Positions 47,373 to 61,554 of a stretch of DNA of 64,000 nt are shown piece after piece. Origin of the DNA: Loxodes magnus (lineage: Eukaryota > Ciliophora > Karyorelictea > Loxodida > Loxodidae). The position numbers were made by a program, and so were the translations under genes. Each line of letters begins with the position of its first letter. Position 1 is the first letter of the stretch. The stretch covers positions 1-64,000 of the forward strand of contig CAMPDV010002011.1 of the NCBI GenBank assembly GCA_946699065.1, read 5' to 3'. The notes beneath the pieces are model-generated. The model did not search any database and was not told the origin of the DNA. It saw nothing but the letters and a program-made list of their open reading frames with translations.

Positions 47373-48639
47373 TATTTTTCTATATAAAAAGTTTTAATAA
47401 TAATTAAAAAAAATCTGTATATTTTACTTTAAAGCTATAATATTTGAAAAAATAAATGGATATAATTTAATAAAATTAAAAAAGATATAAATGCTTCATT
47501 TAAATTTCTTGATTTTAAATAAAAAATAATAAATTAAATTATAAAAATTTTGTATTATAAGAAATTAATAAAAATTATTAGTTATAATTAACATCTATAA
47601 AAATTAAAATAACTATTATTAGCTGAATCTTTAATTTTAACAGATATTTATTATATATTGTCATCTTTTTATATCTAAAAGAAAAATGAAATAAAAATAA
47701 AATATTAGTTTTAAGATATAAAATGATTTTTTAATGTAGTACAAAATAGTAAAATACTTAGTAGATAATTAAGAAATATTTTAAATAACATTATAATAAA
47801 TTAAATTAAATCCAATCAAAAATGTAAACAATTTGGTAAAATATCCAATAAATTTTTCTATAATAATAAAGATGGAAAAATTAAAATTTAATTTTATTAT
47901 ATAAAATTAAATTGATAGAAATTTGCCAAGTAATTGGAATAATACAGATACCATTTACATAAATATAAAAATATTTAAATCTTATATAAAATTAAAGCAT
48001 TTTTATTATGCTTTTTAATAAAATAATTTTGAATAAAGATTTTAAAAAATTAATTTAATATTACAGGGCTTATGATATATTTTAAATTTTAAATTAAATT
48101 AAATTATAAATGTTATAGATATTAAATTACACTTTTAATTTTAATAATAAATTACTCTGACAGTTAGAAATAATTCACTTTTTTATTTTATTTTATTTTA
48201 ATTAAATTAATAAATTCGATTAATCCCATATTATATAATGGCTTATCAGCCAAAAAAGGAAATTAATATTATACTATAGAAATTTCGTTTACTAAGTTTC
48301 AATAAGATTAACTTTTATTTAAAAAATGATTTATTTTTACCTTATATAAAAAATTAGATTTCCTTTTTTCTATTTTTAATCTAATATAAATATCTAGATA
48401 TTCTAAAAAATATAATTATAATTAATGTTATCTTTTTAAATATTTTGAGAAATTTAACTATTTAAGGATTAGTAATTTTATCAAGAAAAGAGAATAATAC
48501 TGATAAATAGTTTGTAAAAATTCTAAAAACAATATCTTATAAAAAAATCTAAATTAAATATGTTTTAAGTTATTTAAATTTTAATTTAATTTAAAATTGC
48601 TAAACAATAGTTGTATCATTGCTGTTAAAAATAAGTTTT
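47373..48639. other. AT-rich spacer
   Basis: No feature recognised. Confidence 0.4.
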
Positions 48640-49345
48640 ATAGTCTGAAATTGCTTGATTGTTGATATCTTGACGAATTTTTCTTCCTTATCTAATTTTT
48701 TTTGTTTTCTTGCACACTTAATTTCCTTTCCTTCTATGGATTTCTCATTTTCTAATACAATAAAGTTGTTCTCTTGGATTTAATAATTTTCTTAGTATTC
48801 TAAAATTTCTGGCATTTCTTATTCAGATATTATGCGCTATTACAAAAAGCATTATTTTCTGAATCTTTTTTCACGTTATGTAGTTTCCTGCGGCCTATAT
48901 ATTAAATGTCCATATTTAATTTAAGTAGGCTCTTCTAACTTTTATGACGCTTTTAATTTTTTAACTTAAACCTTAAATCTTTGTATTTAAGAAGTCGCTT
49001 GACTGAAATGGTCTCGCTGGTTATTTTATAGTGTGTCAATTTTCCTTTCTTGGTGAGCCATTCTTAAATCTATAGGTTACTAGTTCTCTAAGTTCTCATT
49101 TTCATTCTGAAGCTTCTCAACTTCTTCTTAAAGGTTAAGTACTACTTTGATGAGCTATCCTATGCTCACCTGACAAGAAAGATAAATTTTGAAACCTTCT
49201 CCTAATTTCTCGATTTATTTTCCTAAGCTGGAAATAAAATAGTATGAGCGGTTTTCAGTGGTTTATTTCTTCCTGATATTTTTGTTTGGATCGAAGATTT
49301 TTTTTTTTTGAGTGGGAAAGAATCTCTTTTTGAGGTTTAATGCCT
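48640..49345 (-). CDS. long coiled-coil protein
   Basis: Minus strand, one continuous frame over most of the length: SSLGKQIEKLGEGFKIYLSC, then QVSIGQLIKVVLNLQEEVEK, LQNENENLEN, MAHQERKIDTLQNNQRDHFS, KVQVKKLKASQKLEEP, YGHLIYRP and FIVLENEKSIEGKEIKCARK. These are heptads typical of a rod-forming coiled coil. TAA/TAG=Gln throughout. The N-terminal end near 49.3 kb has a run of 12 A that blurs the frame, and the start is unknown. The layout resembles the 55 kb gene (EGLQERFKWAYMDLKGKL...). Confidence 0.7.
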
Positions 49346-51042
49346 TTTATTTTTTTAAGTTATATAATAAATTAAAAATAAATAAATAGATAGCGATGAA
49401 TTATATTTCCACACAGTTTTCTGCAATTTACAATATCTTTATCTAAAACGAGAAATATCACTATTCCTACAATAATAATATTAATAAAAGATAGAAAGTA
49501 ATTATAAGTACGATTAGAAAACTTTAAAATTCAAAAAGAAATCTTAGAATGGTTAAACCACTTAAATTATTATTGCTAAAAAATATACTATTTTATGATT
49601 TCTTTCGTTTTGATAATAGTATTGAAATTATTAATTTATTTACCTTAACTATCTTTATTATAGGAATAATTAAAATGAAAAATTAATTTTATATTTAAAC
49701 AGCAAATTTAATTATGATTTTAACTTTATAATTAGTATAATAATTACTAATATAATTGTTTATTTTATAATATTTTTATAACTTAATAAAATATAACATC
49801 ATCTTTAATATTTTATATATAAATTAAAGTTATAAATAAAAAATATTACATTCTTAAATTTATAAAATGAACTAATTAAGAAATTCTATGATAAATTAGG
49901 ATATAACTTATGGGTATTTCTTTTTTCTCCAATCCTCTTTACATATCTATTTATTTTTTCTTTTTATAACTGAATCTAGATGCAAATTTAGGTAAAAATT
50001 ATTTATTAACTTAAAATCAACATTTTATATGAAATAAGAATCAAAAACATAATTTTCTTATTTTTGGAAGTTCTTTCCATAAATTTTTATACCATATCTT
50101 ATACCTTTTGAAAAATATTTTAAGTTATTTCATTTCTTACTAGAATAGTCAGAATACTTTAGTTCTAAAACGACTAATTAATAATATTTTAAAAATAGTT
50201 AAAAACTTAAAATTAGCAAAATAAAATCTAATTCTAATAAAATAAAAATTATTTCTTTTTTATAATAATTATTTGATAGTAAATTGATATAAAGCTTACT
50301 AGTTTTATACTTTAATAATGTTTTAGATTATTCAGTTTTACTATAAATATTAATTTTTATAGGTTATATTAAATATTATCACAATAAAGTAATTGTAATA
50401 TTTAAATTTAGAAAATACTGTTTATTTATTTTATAATAGCATATTTTCTTTTCTGCTTTAATACTATTTATATAAACTTTTATTTCCATAATATATTTAT
50501 TAATATTAAATCAGATAAAATTTGCTATTTTATTTATTATGAATTAATAGACCTTAATTCTCTTACTTCCTAAATTATAGATAGCTTTGCTCAAAAAATT
50601 ACTTCTTTGTTGCTAAAATGGTTAGTTAATCTAAAATTGTTAATATAAAATTTAGTAATATTAAATTGAATATAAATCATATAGCTAAAAATAAAATTTT
50701 GAAATACAGAGATCATAAATAAATAAATTTATTATTAGATTTAATAAAATAAACTTCTTTTACAAAATTAAGTTTCTAATATTTTTAACTATTTCTATTC
50801 TAATCATTATTACAAAACTTTAAATTATCTAAAAATTTTGCTTCTATATCTCACTCATTTTAAGTTAAATATATGATTAAAATATTTATAAAAATCAAGC
50901 AGTTATTTAAAAAATAACATTATTAAATATGTTATTAGACGTAGTTATGAAGTTACCTAGAAATAAGGAAATAATTAATTTTGCTATTAATTTTCTATTA
51001 TAAAGTATTATATTGCTTAAAATAATTCAAATATAAAAAAAG
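49346..51042. other. AT-rich spacer
   Basis: No feature recognised. Confidence 0.4.
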
Positions 51043-51921
51043 ATGTAGATCTTCAGAAAAGATATTTTGCTGTCCAAAGAATTTAAATCCTGTAACACAG
51101 TAGAACTATGAGGTGACAAAAGCTGAAGCAAATGACTCATGACGTAATAGCAACTACTTTAAAGGCGAAATCGAGAAATAGACGAAGTTCGCCTTACATC
51201 AGGAGGTCTAGGAATTCAATCACCCATGAAGAGGACCATAAAACATCTAATTAAGGCGATATTGAACCTTGAAGAATAAATTATGAAATTCTGAAAGGAA
51301 AATATTAAGCTGATGGAGAAGATCTAACACATGCTTTATGATATGCTTGATTTGAGAATGACTATTTTAGAGAATTCGATTGATACCTTATGAACTTATT
51401 AACGAGTAGTTTAGCCAGACAAACTCTCAAATATGAATAAATTTAGAAGCAGAATCAAAAAATTGAATACGAATTTTTAAGCATAAAATAAGAATATTAA
51501 GCTAACAGTTTCTTTAGTGGAAGAAAATGGAAATTTACCAAATCGAAGTAAAATAAATTCAAGCATAAAAAATTTTGAAAAATAAGAAAAACTTTTACTA
51601 TTACCTTAAGAAAGGACATATATTTAAGATTGTTGGAATTTTTAAAACTTTAAAAGCAAATTGGAAGAAATTAAGGCAAATATAAGAAAAATAATGTTGC
51701 AAACCGGATGAAGAAATATACAGAAGAAAAGGATCTCAATAAATAAGGAGATTGGTATTAGCAAGTTCTGGATGTAGATGACAACAATTATTAATATAAA
51801 TGATATAGAGGCACATTTAAATATTTTATTTAAGCGACAGATAGTATCTGCTACTATATAATTTTAAGAAATAATTAAATAAAATAATTCAAATATTGAG
51901 ACAAATTATTTTATAAATTGA
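51043..51921 (+). CDS. coiled-coil protein with SPMKR motif, apparently intact
   Basis: A single frame runs from ATG 51043 (MQIFRKDILLSKEFKSCNTV) to TGA 51919-51921. The middle reads GGLGIQSPMKRTIKHLIKAI, LNLEEQIMKFWKENIKLMEK and IQHMLYDMLDLRMTILENSI, then SLVEENGNLPNRSKINSSIK. Internal TGA=Trp occurs in MKFWKEN and elsewhere; the TGA at the end of KIMLQTG (about 51.71 kb) could also be the true stop. Upstream of the SPMKR motif another frame (THDVIATTLKAKSRNRRSSP) is equally protein-like, so the N-terminus is uncertain. It shares segments with the genes at 44.4 and 46.4 kb. Function unknown. Confidence 0.65.
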
Positions 51922-53589
51922 TCTTAATATACTTAATTATCAATAAAAATTCAATTATTTGTAAAAATTTTGCTGAATTAAATTAGAATTTATATAATAA
52001 GAATAAAAAATAAATATTTTATTATTATTTTATTAAATGAATTTATTAAAATAATTTGAATTTTTTTCTTTTTGAAATTTTTTTTGTTCTTTTATAATTT
52101 AATTCTAAATTTTTTAAGCATCTTAAATAATTCAATTTTCTTGCAAAATTATTTTTTATTTCAGGAGAAACATTTATAGAAAATAAAAATTTCAGAAGAT
52201 TAATTATTTTGAAAATTTAAGCATTTTTGCGTGATTGCAATGGGATGTATCATGGAAATTTTTCCTAAATTATTTTTTAAATACTCAATCGTGCTTCTTG
52301 ATCTAAATCTAAAATAAGCAATTTGATTGAGAATTTATTTACCTTTCGATGTGTTTCTAAAGTTAAAAAGTAAATTAAAGGATGGATAGAAGTGAAAGGC
52401 TTTTATTCCGATAAATGATAAGAAAATTAAATTAGAAATAATGGTTAAAAATCATAAAATACTGGAAACTTTATGTTATGCTAAGAAATAATTTGCTAAT
52501 TAAATATTATTTAAAAAAAGAGATTAAAAAGAACTAAAGAATTTTCAATAATCATAGAAATAAAAAATTATTATTATTTTAAAAATTTGTCTCTTGAACT
52601 AAGAAATTTTAGTTTTAATAAAATTACATTTAGTAGAAATAAATAATTTCAGGAAACTAAACAAAGTTGATAGCATTTCAATTTTTAATCAAAATTCTAT
52701 TTATAACTATTTAATTTGGAAAACCCAAGTTAGAAAAAATATAAATTAAAAGTAAAATAATAATAGAAATAATAATATTTTTAGTAATAAAAATAATTTG
52801 CGCGAAGAATAAAGTTTTTTATAAATAAATATTTTTTATTTATATTGTATAATAAAAATATAATTAGATGCATATAAAATAAAATAGATTTCAATTTTCG
52901 AATATTGATTTCTTGATTTAGCTTTATGATTAAAGATAATTAATTAAAAAATAAGATCTTTTAAAAATGAGTAATTAAATAAAATTTTAAACTTTTCCCT
53001 TTATAGATATCTACCAGACAATAAATTTTGCTATTTCGTTTAATTATTTTCATTCTTCTTAATCGTCTCTAAAATTTTTTTCCAATTTAAAAAGTTAACA
53101 AGCCAACTAAATAGCTTTAAGCTTTATAAAATTACCTAAAATTTGTATAATCTTAGTTTCTTCATTTACTTAACAAATATTCAAGTTATTCTTGAATGCT
53201 TATTAACATAAAAATCATACTATATAAATAAAAAAATTAATTTCTATATAAATATTTCTCCATATGTAAAATGCTTCAATAATAAATACAATTTTTCAGT
53301 AATTTTTATAAATATTTTTATAACTGAGTACCTATTTCTTTCCCTTTAGATCTAGCAATGGAATAATCTTTAAAAATGTTTTTTTGCTATATATTTGTTA
53401 TTTTTTTCATACTTTATTTTAAAACTTATTTTACTATCTAACAATATTTTTTAATTTCAATAGTTTTACAATCTGCTAGCACAAATTTTTTATAATAATA
53501 AAAAAAACTATAAAAGTTTCAATATTTGAAATATTGAGACATAACTGCTAATTATTATTGGTAAATAATCATGCAAATTATTTTAAATT
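51922..53589. other. AT-rich spacer
   Basis: A slightly richer patch lies at 52.22-52.37 kb but gives no convincing protein. Nothing else seen. Confidence 0.4.
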
Positions 53590-53790
53590 TAATATTTTCT
53601 ACATTTTCAATCTTGGCTCTCTTTAACTCTCATATTGATAAGGACTTGATTAGATCATTAATTCTTTTTATTGGTTTCTTTTAATAGAATCTATTTCTTC
53701 TTCACTCTAGTCTTTAAATCTTTAGTCTTCTTCTAAGATATAGATGGAATATTTTTATGTATTTATTTATCTACTTTAATCATTTTATTT
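53590..53790 (-). CDS. coiled-coil coding fragment
   Basis: Minus strand reads YSIYILEEDQRFKDQSEEEI, DSIKRNQQKELMIQSSPYQY and ESQREPRLKMQ: acidic/basic heptads, short. Probably a remnant or exon. Confidence 0.45.
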
Positions 53791-54249
53791 TTTGTAAATT
53801 ATTGCTTAATATAGCTTTAGTCATATAAATTAATTTTATACAATCTTTTCTGTAATTATTTTGTGCTTATTAAAATTATTAAAAATTTCTCTATAATATT
53901 ACATTGGAAAGAGTGCTAAAATGTACCAAATTTCTATCTAAATAAACAAATTTGAATGAATTAAGTTTTGATATATCGCTGATTCAGTTCATATTAAAAA
54001 TTATAAGCATAAGTCCTTAGTTTATAGATTGGAATAGTTTCTTGAATTAGATATCAGTTGTATTTAATGTTTGCTATTAAAGGGAAAACATTTAGAGTAT
54101 TTTCTATTTAATCAGGAAATCTTTTTGTTATTGACTTGACTGCATTAAAAACTTTTATAATTAAATAAATTTATCATATTAAATTTATCGTATTTCTATA
54201 CTTCCTATTAAATAATTTTATTTTTGCCTATTTTACTATTCAAAATTTA

Positions 54250-54490
54250 CTTTTTAAAGTTTATAAAAAATTCAAACTTTTGCTTCCATATTTCTAAATT
54301 GAATACTAATAAAAAGATAAAGATAGTATAAATGATATTTAGTACTATCAAATATAATAATTTGCAACCAAATTAAATTAAAGAATCCAATAAACTTTAA
54401 AACCCGAAAAGATAACATTTTTATAGTAAATGAAACTAAACTTGAAAAGAATTGTTTTAATAGATTTTTCATAAAATAAATTATAATAAA
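54250..54490 (+). CDS. coding-like fragment
   Basis: Plus strand reads IEYQQKDKDSINDIQYYQIQ, QFATKLNQRIQQTLKPEKIT and FLQQMKLNLKRIVLIDF. It is more protein-like than the overlapping minus-strand hydrophobic ORF (54272-54472). A further plus-strand scrap, GSMLKWDDLFLRKIQKVKQ, follows at about 54.64 kb. Confidence 0.4.
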
Positions 54491-55219
54491 ATAATAAATT
54501 TAATAAATAATATACATTTCATATTTAAATTAAATTTAAGCTAAATTAGGATTTTAATAAAGTAAATGGATTTTATATTAAAAAAATATTTAAATTATAT
54601 TATAGTAATCGTTAATTTAAAAATTTTACTAGATTGGGAGTATGCTTAAATGGGACGATCTTTTTTTAAGAAAGATACAAAAAGTGAAGTAAAATAAATA
54701 ATATTGAAAAAAAATTTACTTAATAAAAAAAAATTTCACAAATTTAAGGAATATTAATATTCTTAAGATATTGAAAGAATAATTTATATTAAAAACTAAT
54801 AAAAAAATTCAAATAAAATTATTTAAATTTTAGTTTTAGAAAAAAATTTAAATTTAGAAGAAAAATATATAGAAATATAAATAAATAAAATAATAATTTT
54901 TCTGTGATTTTTTTTTATTGATTAGCTATAATAATAAAAAAATGATATAAAAGGCTAAATATTTTGAATATTGGAACATAATTGCATGATTGCTATAACT
55001 GATTAGTTATTAATATAAAATAAATATTCTTTTTAAAAAAGCTAATAATACAGATTTATAAAAATAAAAAAAATAAAGTAAAATTATCAAGTAGTTAGTA
55101 TATATAAAATTATAATTATTTCATCTTCTGAAGATTATTATAATAAAATTATTTTTATATTAAAAATTAATAAATATAAATTTATGATGCTACCTTCAAT
55201 AGGATTAACTACTGTTAAT

Positions 55220-55863
55220 TAAAAAAGTTTTCAGATCAGTTCCATATTTCCTTCTAGTTTAATGCTGTAATTTTGTTTATCTTCAAATTCTTCTTACAGT
55301 ATTTCCATAATTTCTTTCTTTGGTTAAGTTTTAATATATTTCCATCATAAATCTTCTTTTTATAGTTAAATTCTTTTACTAATTTGGATTTTCCTATAAT
55401 TGCTTTGTATATTTGATATCATCGTTCTATTTTTTTAAATTATTTATACTTCTTAATTATTATTCTATATTATTTTGAAATTAAGAGATCAATTCCTTGC
55501 TTAATTTTCCCTTTAAATCCATGTAAGCTCATTTGAATCTTTCTTGTAGTCCTTCCCTCTGATTCTTCGACCCAGTGAAGAATTTTACTTAGATATTCCT
55601 TTCTTTTTTGATCGATATTTCTTTTATGAAGTCATTTATTATTATATCAATTTATTCTTTTTAGTTATATTTTAATATACGCATTTAAATTTAAATTTTA
55701 ATATAAGACTTACATTTCTTCTTCTTAATCCTGTTTGTTCTTCTCCTCAATCTAAGCTTGCTTGCTAAAATGCGTATTTCATCTGATTTCCAGTAGCATC
55801 ATGCTTACTTACGCTTCCTTTGCTCTTTTTTTGATCTCTAATGATGCTTCTTTCCTTCATCAT
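55220..55863 (-). CDS. coiled-coil protein
   Basis: ATG 55863 opens MMKERSIIRDQKKSKGSVSK, then MKYAFQQASLDWGEEQTGLR. The downstream part, in another frame, reads SKNQREGLQERFKWAYMDLK, GKLSKELISQFQNNIEQQLR and SINNLKKQNDDIKYTKQLQE. A GTAAGT near 55.72 kb, followed by AT-rich sequence, may mark an intron joining the two parts. An alternative frame near 55.55 kb (LSKILHWVEESEGRT) is also protein-like. Trp as TGA in DWGEE and FKWAY. Unknown function; organisation resembles the 48.6 kb gene. Confidence 0.55.
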
Positions 55864-55869
55864 TATACA

Positions 55870-57420
55870 TATTATGTTCCGATTGGTTACATTATACATT
55901 TCTTATCTGCTGGATGATTTAGTAAAAGGCTATAAATTTAAATAATGTAAGTAAAAATTTGAATTGACTGATAGTATATTAATTTATAGATTGAAATAAG
56001 TTTAATTAATTCTTATTTTTCTAATTATCATTATTTTGATTTTATCCTAAAGCTTTATCTTAATAATTTTTAATTTTTATCTGTCTTATGTAGTATTATA
56101 TAATATGAAAAAAGTAAATTTCTCATACTAAATTTAAATATTTTTCTTCTGTATATAAAGCTATTAAAACTAAAATAAATCTAAATGAATATATAAATAG
56201 ATTTATCTAAAAATCAATAGAAACATGATAAAATAATATTCTTTTTATATTTAGTTTCTTCTAAATTATGCTATAAAGTAAAAATAGATAAGTTACAACA
56301 ATTATAAGAAAACATAATTTCTGATAATAAAAATACTAAAATTTATTAATTATTTATGAAAATATTTTATTAGAATATAAATATTATCAAATAATAGATA
56401 AACTAGCTTATATATTAGAAAAATATATATCTTATAAATGTAAATCAAATTACTTTAAATATTAAAATAAGTTCATTTTTTAACTCAAAATTGTAATTTA
56501 TTTTACTTTTTACTTTTTAAAGAATTTTATTTTATATTTTATGATTATTAGTGTAAGTTTTTTTTACTGAAGATTACCAACAATAACAAATATATTTTAG
56601 GAAAAAAACTTGAATTTTAAGATATTTGGAAAATATAAATATCTGTAAATTTTATTAATAATTATAATTAAAATAAAAGTAAATCTTAGTTATCTAAAGT
56701 TAGTTTTATGTGATTAAATATTAATATCTTAAATAATTTTTACAATTTGATAGTTATTTGTAATTGCTTTAATAGTAGGATGCTAAATTATTTTAATAAT
56801 ATAAACTTTTTATGATTTATCATTTTTAAATTAAATTAGTGATTTAATTTTATACGTTTAGTATTAGAAATAAATTGTAGTAACATAATTTGGAATATTA
56901 AAATAATAATATTAAATTAAATGAACAAAAATAAGAGAATTAATAAGAATTATATAAGTAATAAATAATAAATTTTGCTATAAGAATAGATAGCTTTTTT
57001 AAATCTATCTACTAAAAAATATATATAAATTTAATATTTTAATAAAGATAATATTATAAAAATTATCAATTAATTTTAAACTAAGATGTGAATAAAAAAA
57101 TGGGTATAATAATAATTAATAAATTATATTAAAATTATAAGAACTGAAAAAACAAAAGAATTTCCTATTAAAGATGTTATTATTATTTGATTTTAAAATT
57201 AATATATCTATTCTTTTATAAAATTGATAAAGAGAATATCTTAAATTATAAAACTAAATAAAAATTTATAAAGTTAGATTAAACTTCATATATAGTATAA
57301 AAATAATACAAATCTTATCTAAAATTTAGAATTATTATTATTAAAAGTTAAATAAAATACATTAAATTTAAATTATAAGATAGTTATTAAGTGAGTATAT
57401 CAGTAAATTATATATAATAC
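55870..57420. other. AT-rich spacer
   Basis: No feature recognised. Confidence 0.4.
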
Positions 57421-57429
57421 CTAATAAAT

Positions 57430-58150
57430 AACTGATTTCTGTAGCAAAACCTAATAAATCTTAGCAGAATGTGGTCATTTACCTCCTTTAGAAAAGAAAT
57501 AATAATTAAAAAATGCTATCAGGAAACTTAATTAACGAACTAATTTGAAAAAACTCTATGGGAAATTAAAAATCAGAAAACTCAACTTTACGATAGGATT
57601 AAGCTCTAAACTCGTTCCTGTAGCAAATTTAAGGAAGAATATTAAAGATAGAATATATCATAGAGGAAATTTTAAATCTTTTAAACTCTTGGCCAGAACA
57701 TATCTAATAATTAAATGATCCAATGGATATAAAAAATAAACTCCAATATAAGAGATTCTCTATTGGAGAGTAGTGATATGTTGGTATTGCTAGTGAGCAG
57801 GAAGTAAAGTAAAAAGTTGCTACTAATTTAAATAAAAAGAACATAGAATAATAGAGAATTAATGGTAAGATACATTTAAAAAATACTGCAAAAGTGAAGA
57901 ATTACTTTATAGAAAAAAATATTCCAGCTAAACAAAGAAGCTTCTTATATCTGGTAAATTAGTTCAATAGAAAATGATTGGGATTCGATCTATAGGAAAA
58001 AATCAAGAAAATTAATCTTAAAATCTTCAAAGATTCATGACAGTGAAGATTCAAGCAAGTTTTAGGTGAATATTTTATTTAATATTAAGCTTTTTGATTT
58101 TTGGCAAACCAAATAAAGGTGAAGCCACATTTATCTAATATCTATCTATG
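57430..58150 (+). CDS. relative of the 44 kb coiled-coil gene, frame-shifted
   Basis: Plus strand reads QFEKTLWEIKNQKTQLYDRI near 57.57 kb. Near 57.94 kb it reads KEASYIWQISSIENDWDSIY then RKKSRKLILKSSKIHDSEDS, matching KEAPNIQRANYNSIRNEWES in the 44 kb gene. The DNA ending ACCAAATAAAGGTGAAGCCAC (58106 on) also matches 44949 on (ACCAAATAAAAGTGAAGTCAC). Several frame changes; likely a decaying copy. Confidence 0.55.
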
Positions 58151-58159
58151 ATTGATGGA

Positions 58160-61030
58160 AATTTAATTAATTTTCCAGCAAAGTGAAATATAAAATTAAA
58201 GAATAAATATAAAAATTTATAAATAAAATTAATATAAAATATTAAACCATTATACAAAAATAACTATTTCTTAAAAAAATAATCTCTTATTTCATTTTAT
58301 TTCATTCATTTTAAAGTAGTATAGAATAGAAAAAATAATAAGCTATAAAATTTTATTAAAATAAAGTAAAATGTTTTTAGTTTTAGATTGAAGCTTTCTT
58401 GGTCTTCCAAAACGCTTTTGTATATCTTATAAAATATTTAAAATCAAAAATTCTATCTTTTATTAAAATTTATTAGAACAACATTATGTTCCATTATATT
58501 AACTCCATTTTACCTAAATTCAAAAATTATTTTTTATTATGATTGTTTGTTTTAATTTGAATTTAACCTTGATAATTCGATAGCTATTTGACATAATCCT
58601 TTCCCTTATAATAAAAAAAAAATATTTCTTTCGTATTTATAGCAAAAATATAAGAATTCTAATTATTTCCTATAAAAATTAAGATAGAATAATTCTAAAA
58701 TTTAATTATTTTAAATTTATAGATTTTTTGCAGAAAAAAGTTACATCTTTAAAATGAAAAACAGTACTATTTGTGTTGCTTCAATAATATTTATTTAAAT
58801 TATATTAACTTAATAATAGCAGAATAATAGATTTTCCCAATAAAATTTTAACTAATCTTAGATTTTATAAAATATTAATTTTTTTAAAGAAAATAAAGAA
58901 TAAATTTTTTTAATATAATTTTTGACAATTAGAATCCCTTTTAAATGATAAATATCTATAAAGAGAATAAAATTTTTATTTATTGATAAATATAATTAGC
59001 ATTCAATAATATAAGTAAATTTATTTAATTTAAAATAAAATGTTTATAAATATAATCTATTATAATTACTTAAATATATTTAAAAACAATTTCTTTTTAA
59101 TTTTCTACTTTATGTAACTATTTAATTTTAGATAGCTATATATAATAATTAAATTAATCTTTTAAACTAACTGTTTTTATTTACACTTCATTAATTTTAA
59201 TTAGATTTAAGCAAATCTTTTCTAGAAATTTTCCATCTATCATAACTTCCCTAATATTTCTTAATTTCTAACTAATTTTTAAAAGTGCAACTAGTAATTT
59301 CATCAAATTGTTTTTATTTTAGGAGCAATATTTTCTTAAAGTTATTCATTATTATTTTATCAATTATCGATTTAAAAATGTTAAATTTAAGTTTGAAAAA
59401 GTAGTAGATTATGATAGTAAAGAAATATAAATTTTATTTATAAGTAATTAAGAAAATTATTTAAGTATACTAATAAATGATATAACTTCTATTTTAGACT
59501 AAAATAATCCCTATTATCTGTAATTACTTCTTATTTTTACAATAATTTGTTACAAAATATAATAAACATTTTCATATTCCATAGTTATTGAATAATTCAG
59601 AGTAATTAATGAAAAATTATAGTAATTATACAAAATAATTTCAATAATATGCTAGTTTCTAAACTGATAAGAGAAATGTTTTTTATGAGTTACTTATGAT
59701 TAGTTTTTACATTTATAGTTTGAACTTCAAGTAATTCCAACCTTGAAGATCTAAAATTTATTCAGATTTTTATTGATTTTCATTTAAAAATTGGAAAAAA
59801 ACAACCATAGAGTTTTTCTTTCACGTAAAAATCATAACAACTTCAATTTTTTCATAAAGCGAAAAGTTTTTTTAATATCTTAGCTGTATAATTCCTTTTT
59901 AATTGATATCCTAATCCATATAAGTAAGTAATAAATAATAATATGAGAATAGATTTAAGAAGAATAGTATCGAATGCTTAATAAATATTATAATAATTAT
60001 TTAATTAATAAAACTACTTATTATTTTAAGCTTTTAAACACTAATTTCTTTTAAATTTATTACTATAAGAAAATATTCTAATTATAGTTATTTTAATAAA
60101 ATGATGCTTTTTGGTATTATATAAACTTTTGTATGATATTCGAAATAGTATAAGTTAAATAACTAATAAAAGGTAATTAAATTTAATTATCTTCTTTAAA
60201 ATTATACATAAAAATGAAAAAGATGCTAGGTAAAGATGAACAAACATGTTATAAACATTTTTTAAAGCATAAAGAATAAAATATAGTATAAAAGATTTAT
60301 TCTGAGGTTATTTTGTAATTATAGAATAGAAATATATAACCTATTTTTAATAATTATGAAAAACTTATATATAAGATAAAAATCTCTAAATAATTAGAGC
60401 TGCAATTATCTATAAATTTAATAAATAAAATATATATTTAGATAAAAAATAAAAAATAAATTATCTAAAATTTTATACATTCTTAAGCATTCATATAAAT
60501 AATACTAGTAAAAAATTTAAATAGAAACTCTTAAAAAGAAAATTAAAATAGCATAAAAGTAAGCTATCTTCATTCAGAAAATTATTAAAAAAATAAAAAT
60601 TGAAAAGTTATATAAATTACACTATACTAGTAAATAAAAGTATAAATATTAATAAATATAAGATTATTAAAATATTATTTTAATCATAATTATTACTAAT
60701 TCAATTATTTTTAAATTTTATTTAATTAGATTTAATTTAGTTGCAAAATATAGTATTAAATATAACCTTTATTCATTTTTATAAGGTTACATTTTTTCTA
60801 ATTTTTTAATTATCATAATGTATTTTTAGGATAAAAACAACAGTCATAAATAACGTTAACACATAAAAAAAATGTAGTCAAAATTTAGTTTTTACATTTT
60901 ATATAAATAAAGGAAAAATTAAAATAATGTAAGAATATATAGTAGAATCTTAATTTAAAAGAATATAAAATAATATATTAAAATTAACTCCAAAGAAACA
61001 AATCTCTTCTGCAAAAACTTATTAAATATT
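58160..61030. other. long AT-rich spacer
   Basis: A/T low complexity. No gene or repeat recognised. Confidence 0.4.
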
Positions 61031-61035
61031 AAATA

Positions 61036-61551
61036 ATGTTGTACAAGATATTTTCTTCTTTTAATGAAGAGATCAAAATTAACAAATACTATTAGTAATC
61101 TTTTTTAACAATTTTTTAATTTCATCAACACTTCAGATTACTTAAAGTCGGAAAATAAATTTTTAAAAAGAAGTTAGCCCTAAACCCGTCCATAGAGGAA
61201 AAGAATCTGCCAAATAAGATGAGCAATGAAGCTTCTTAATTAAAAGACTTTAAGACAGGTATTAAAAAGCAAAAAAATTTAGTGATGACGTAAGTTGAAC
61301 AACCAGATTAACTGAAAAAAGAAAAAAATCAGGAGATCAAAGAAGAAATTCTATGAATGCCACTCTCAGAAGCATCTGCTTAGATATTGTACTTAATTTG
61401 AAAAGAAGAAAGACTCTAAATGAGCAAAATAGACTTTTGATTATATCAAAGGAATCTATAATAATAAGAAACTGAGCTAAAGTGTTATTAATCCTTTTAC
61501 AAAGACTAAGATGAGCTTAGATTAATTAGAGAATATGGCATCTTTTAATGA
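61036..61551 (+). CDS. intact small coiled-coil protein, 171 codons
   Basis: ATG 61036 (MLYKIFSSFNEEIKINKYYQ) opens a single frame to TGA 61549-61551. The body reads KKLALNPSIEEKNLPNKMSN, VMTQVEQPDQLKKEKNQEIK, EEILWMPLSEASAQILYLIW and DELRLIREYGIF. All three Trp are TGA and the stop is TGA; no TGG is used. It is among the cleanest cases for dual use of TGA in the window. The composition and position suggest kinship with the 44-57 kb coiled-coil genes, but similarity is weak. Function unknown. Confidence 0.7.
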
Positions 61552-61554
61552 TTG

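Noticed and set aside
54272-54472. Hydrophobic minus-strand ORF of 66 codons
   Set aside because: The plus strand reads as a charged, protein-like sequence; this is its shadow.
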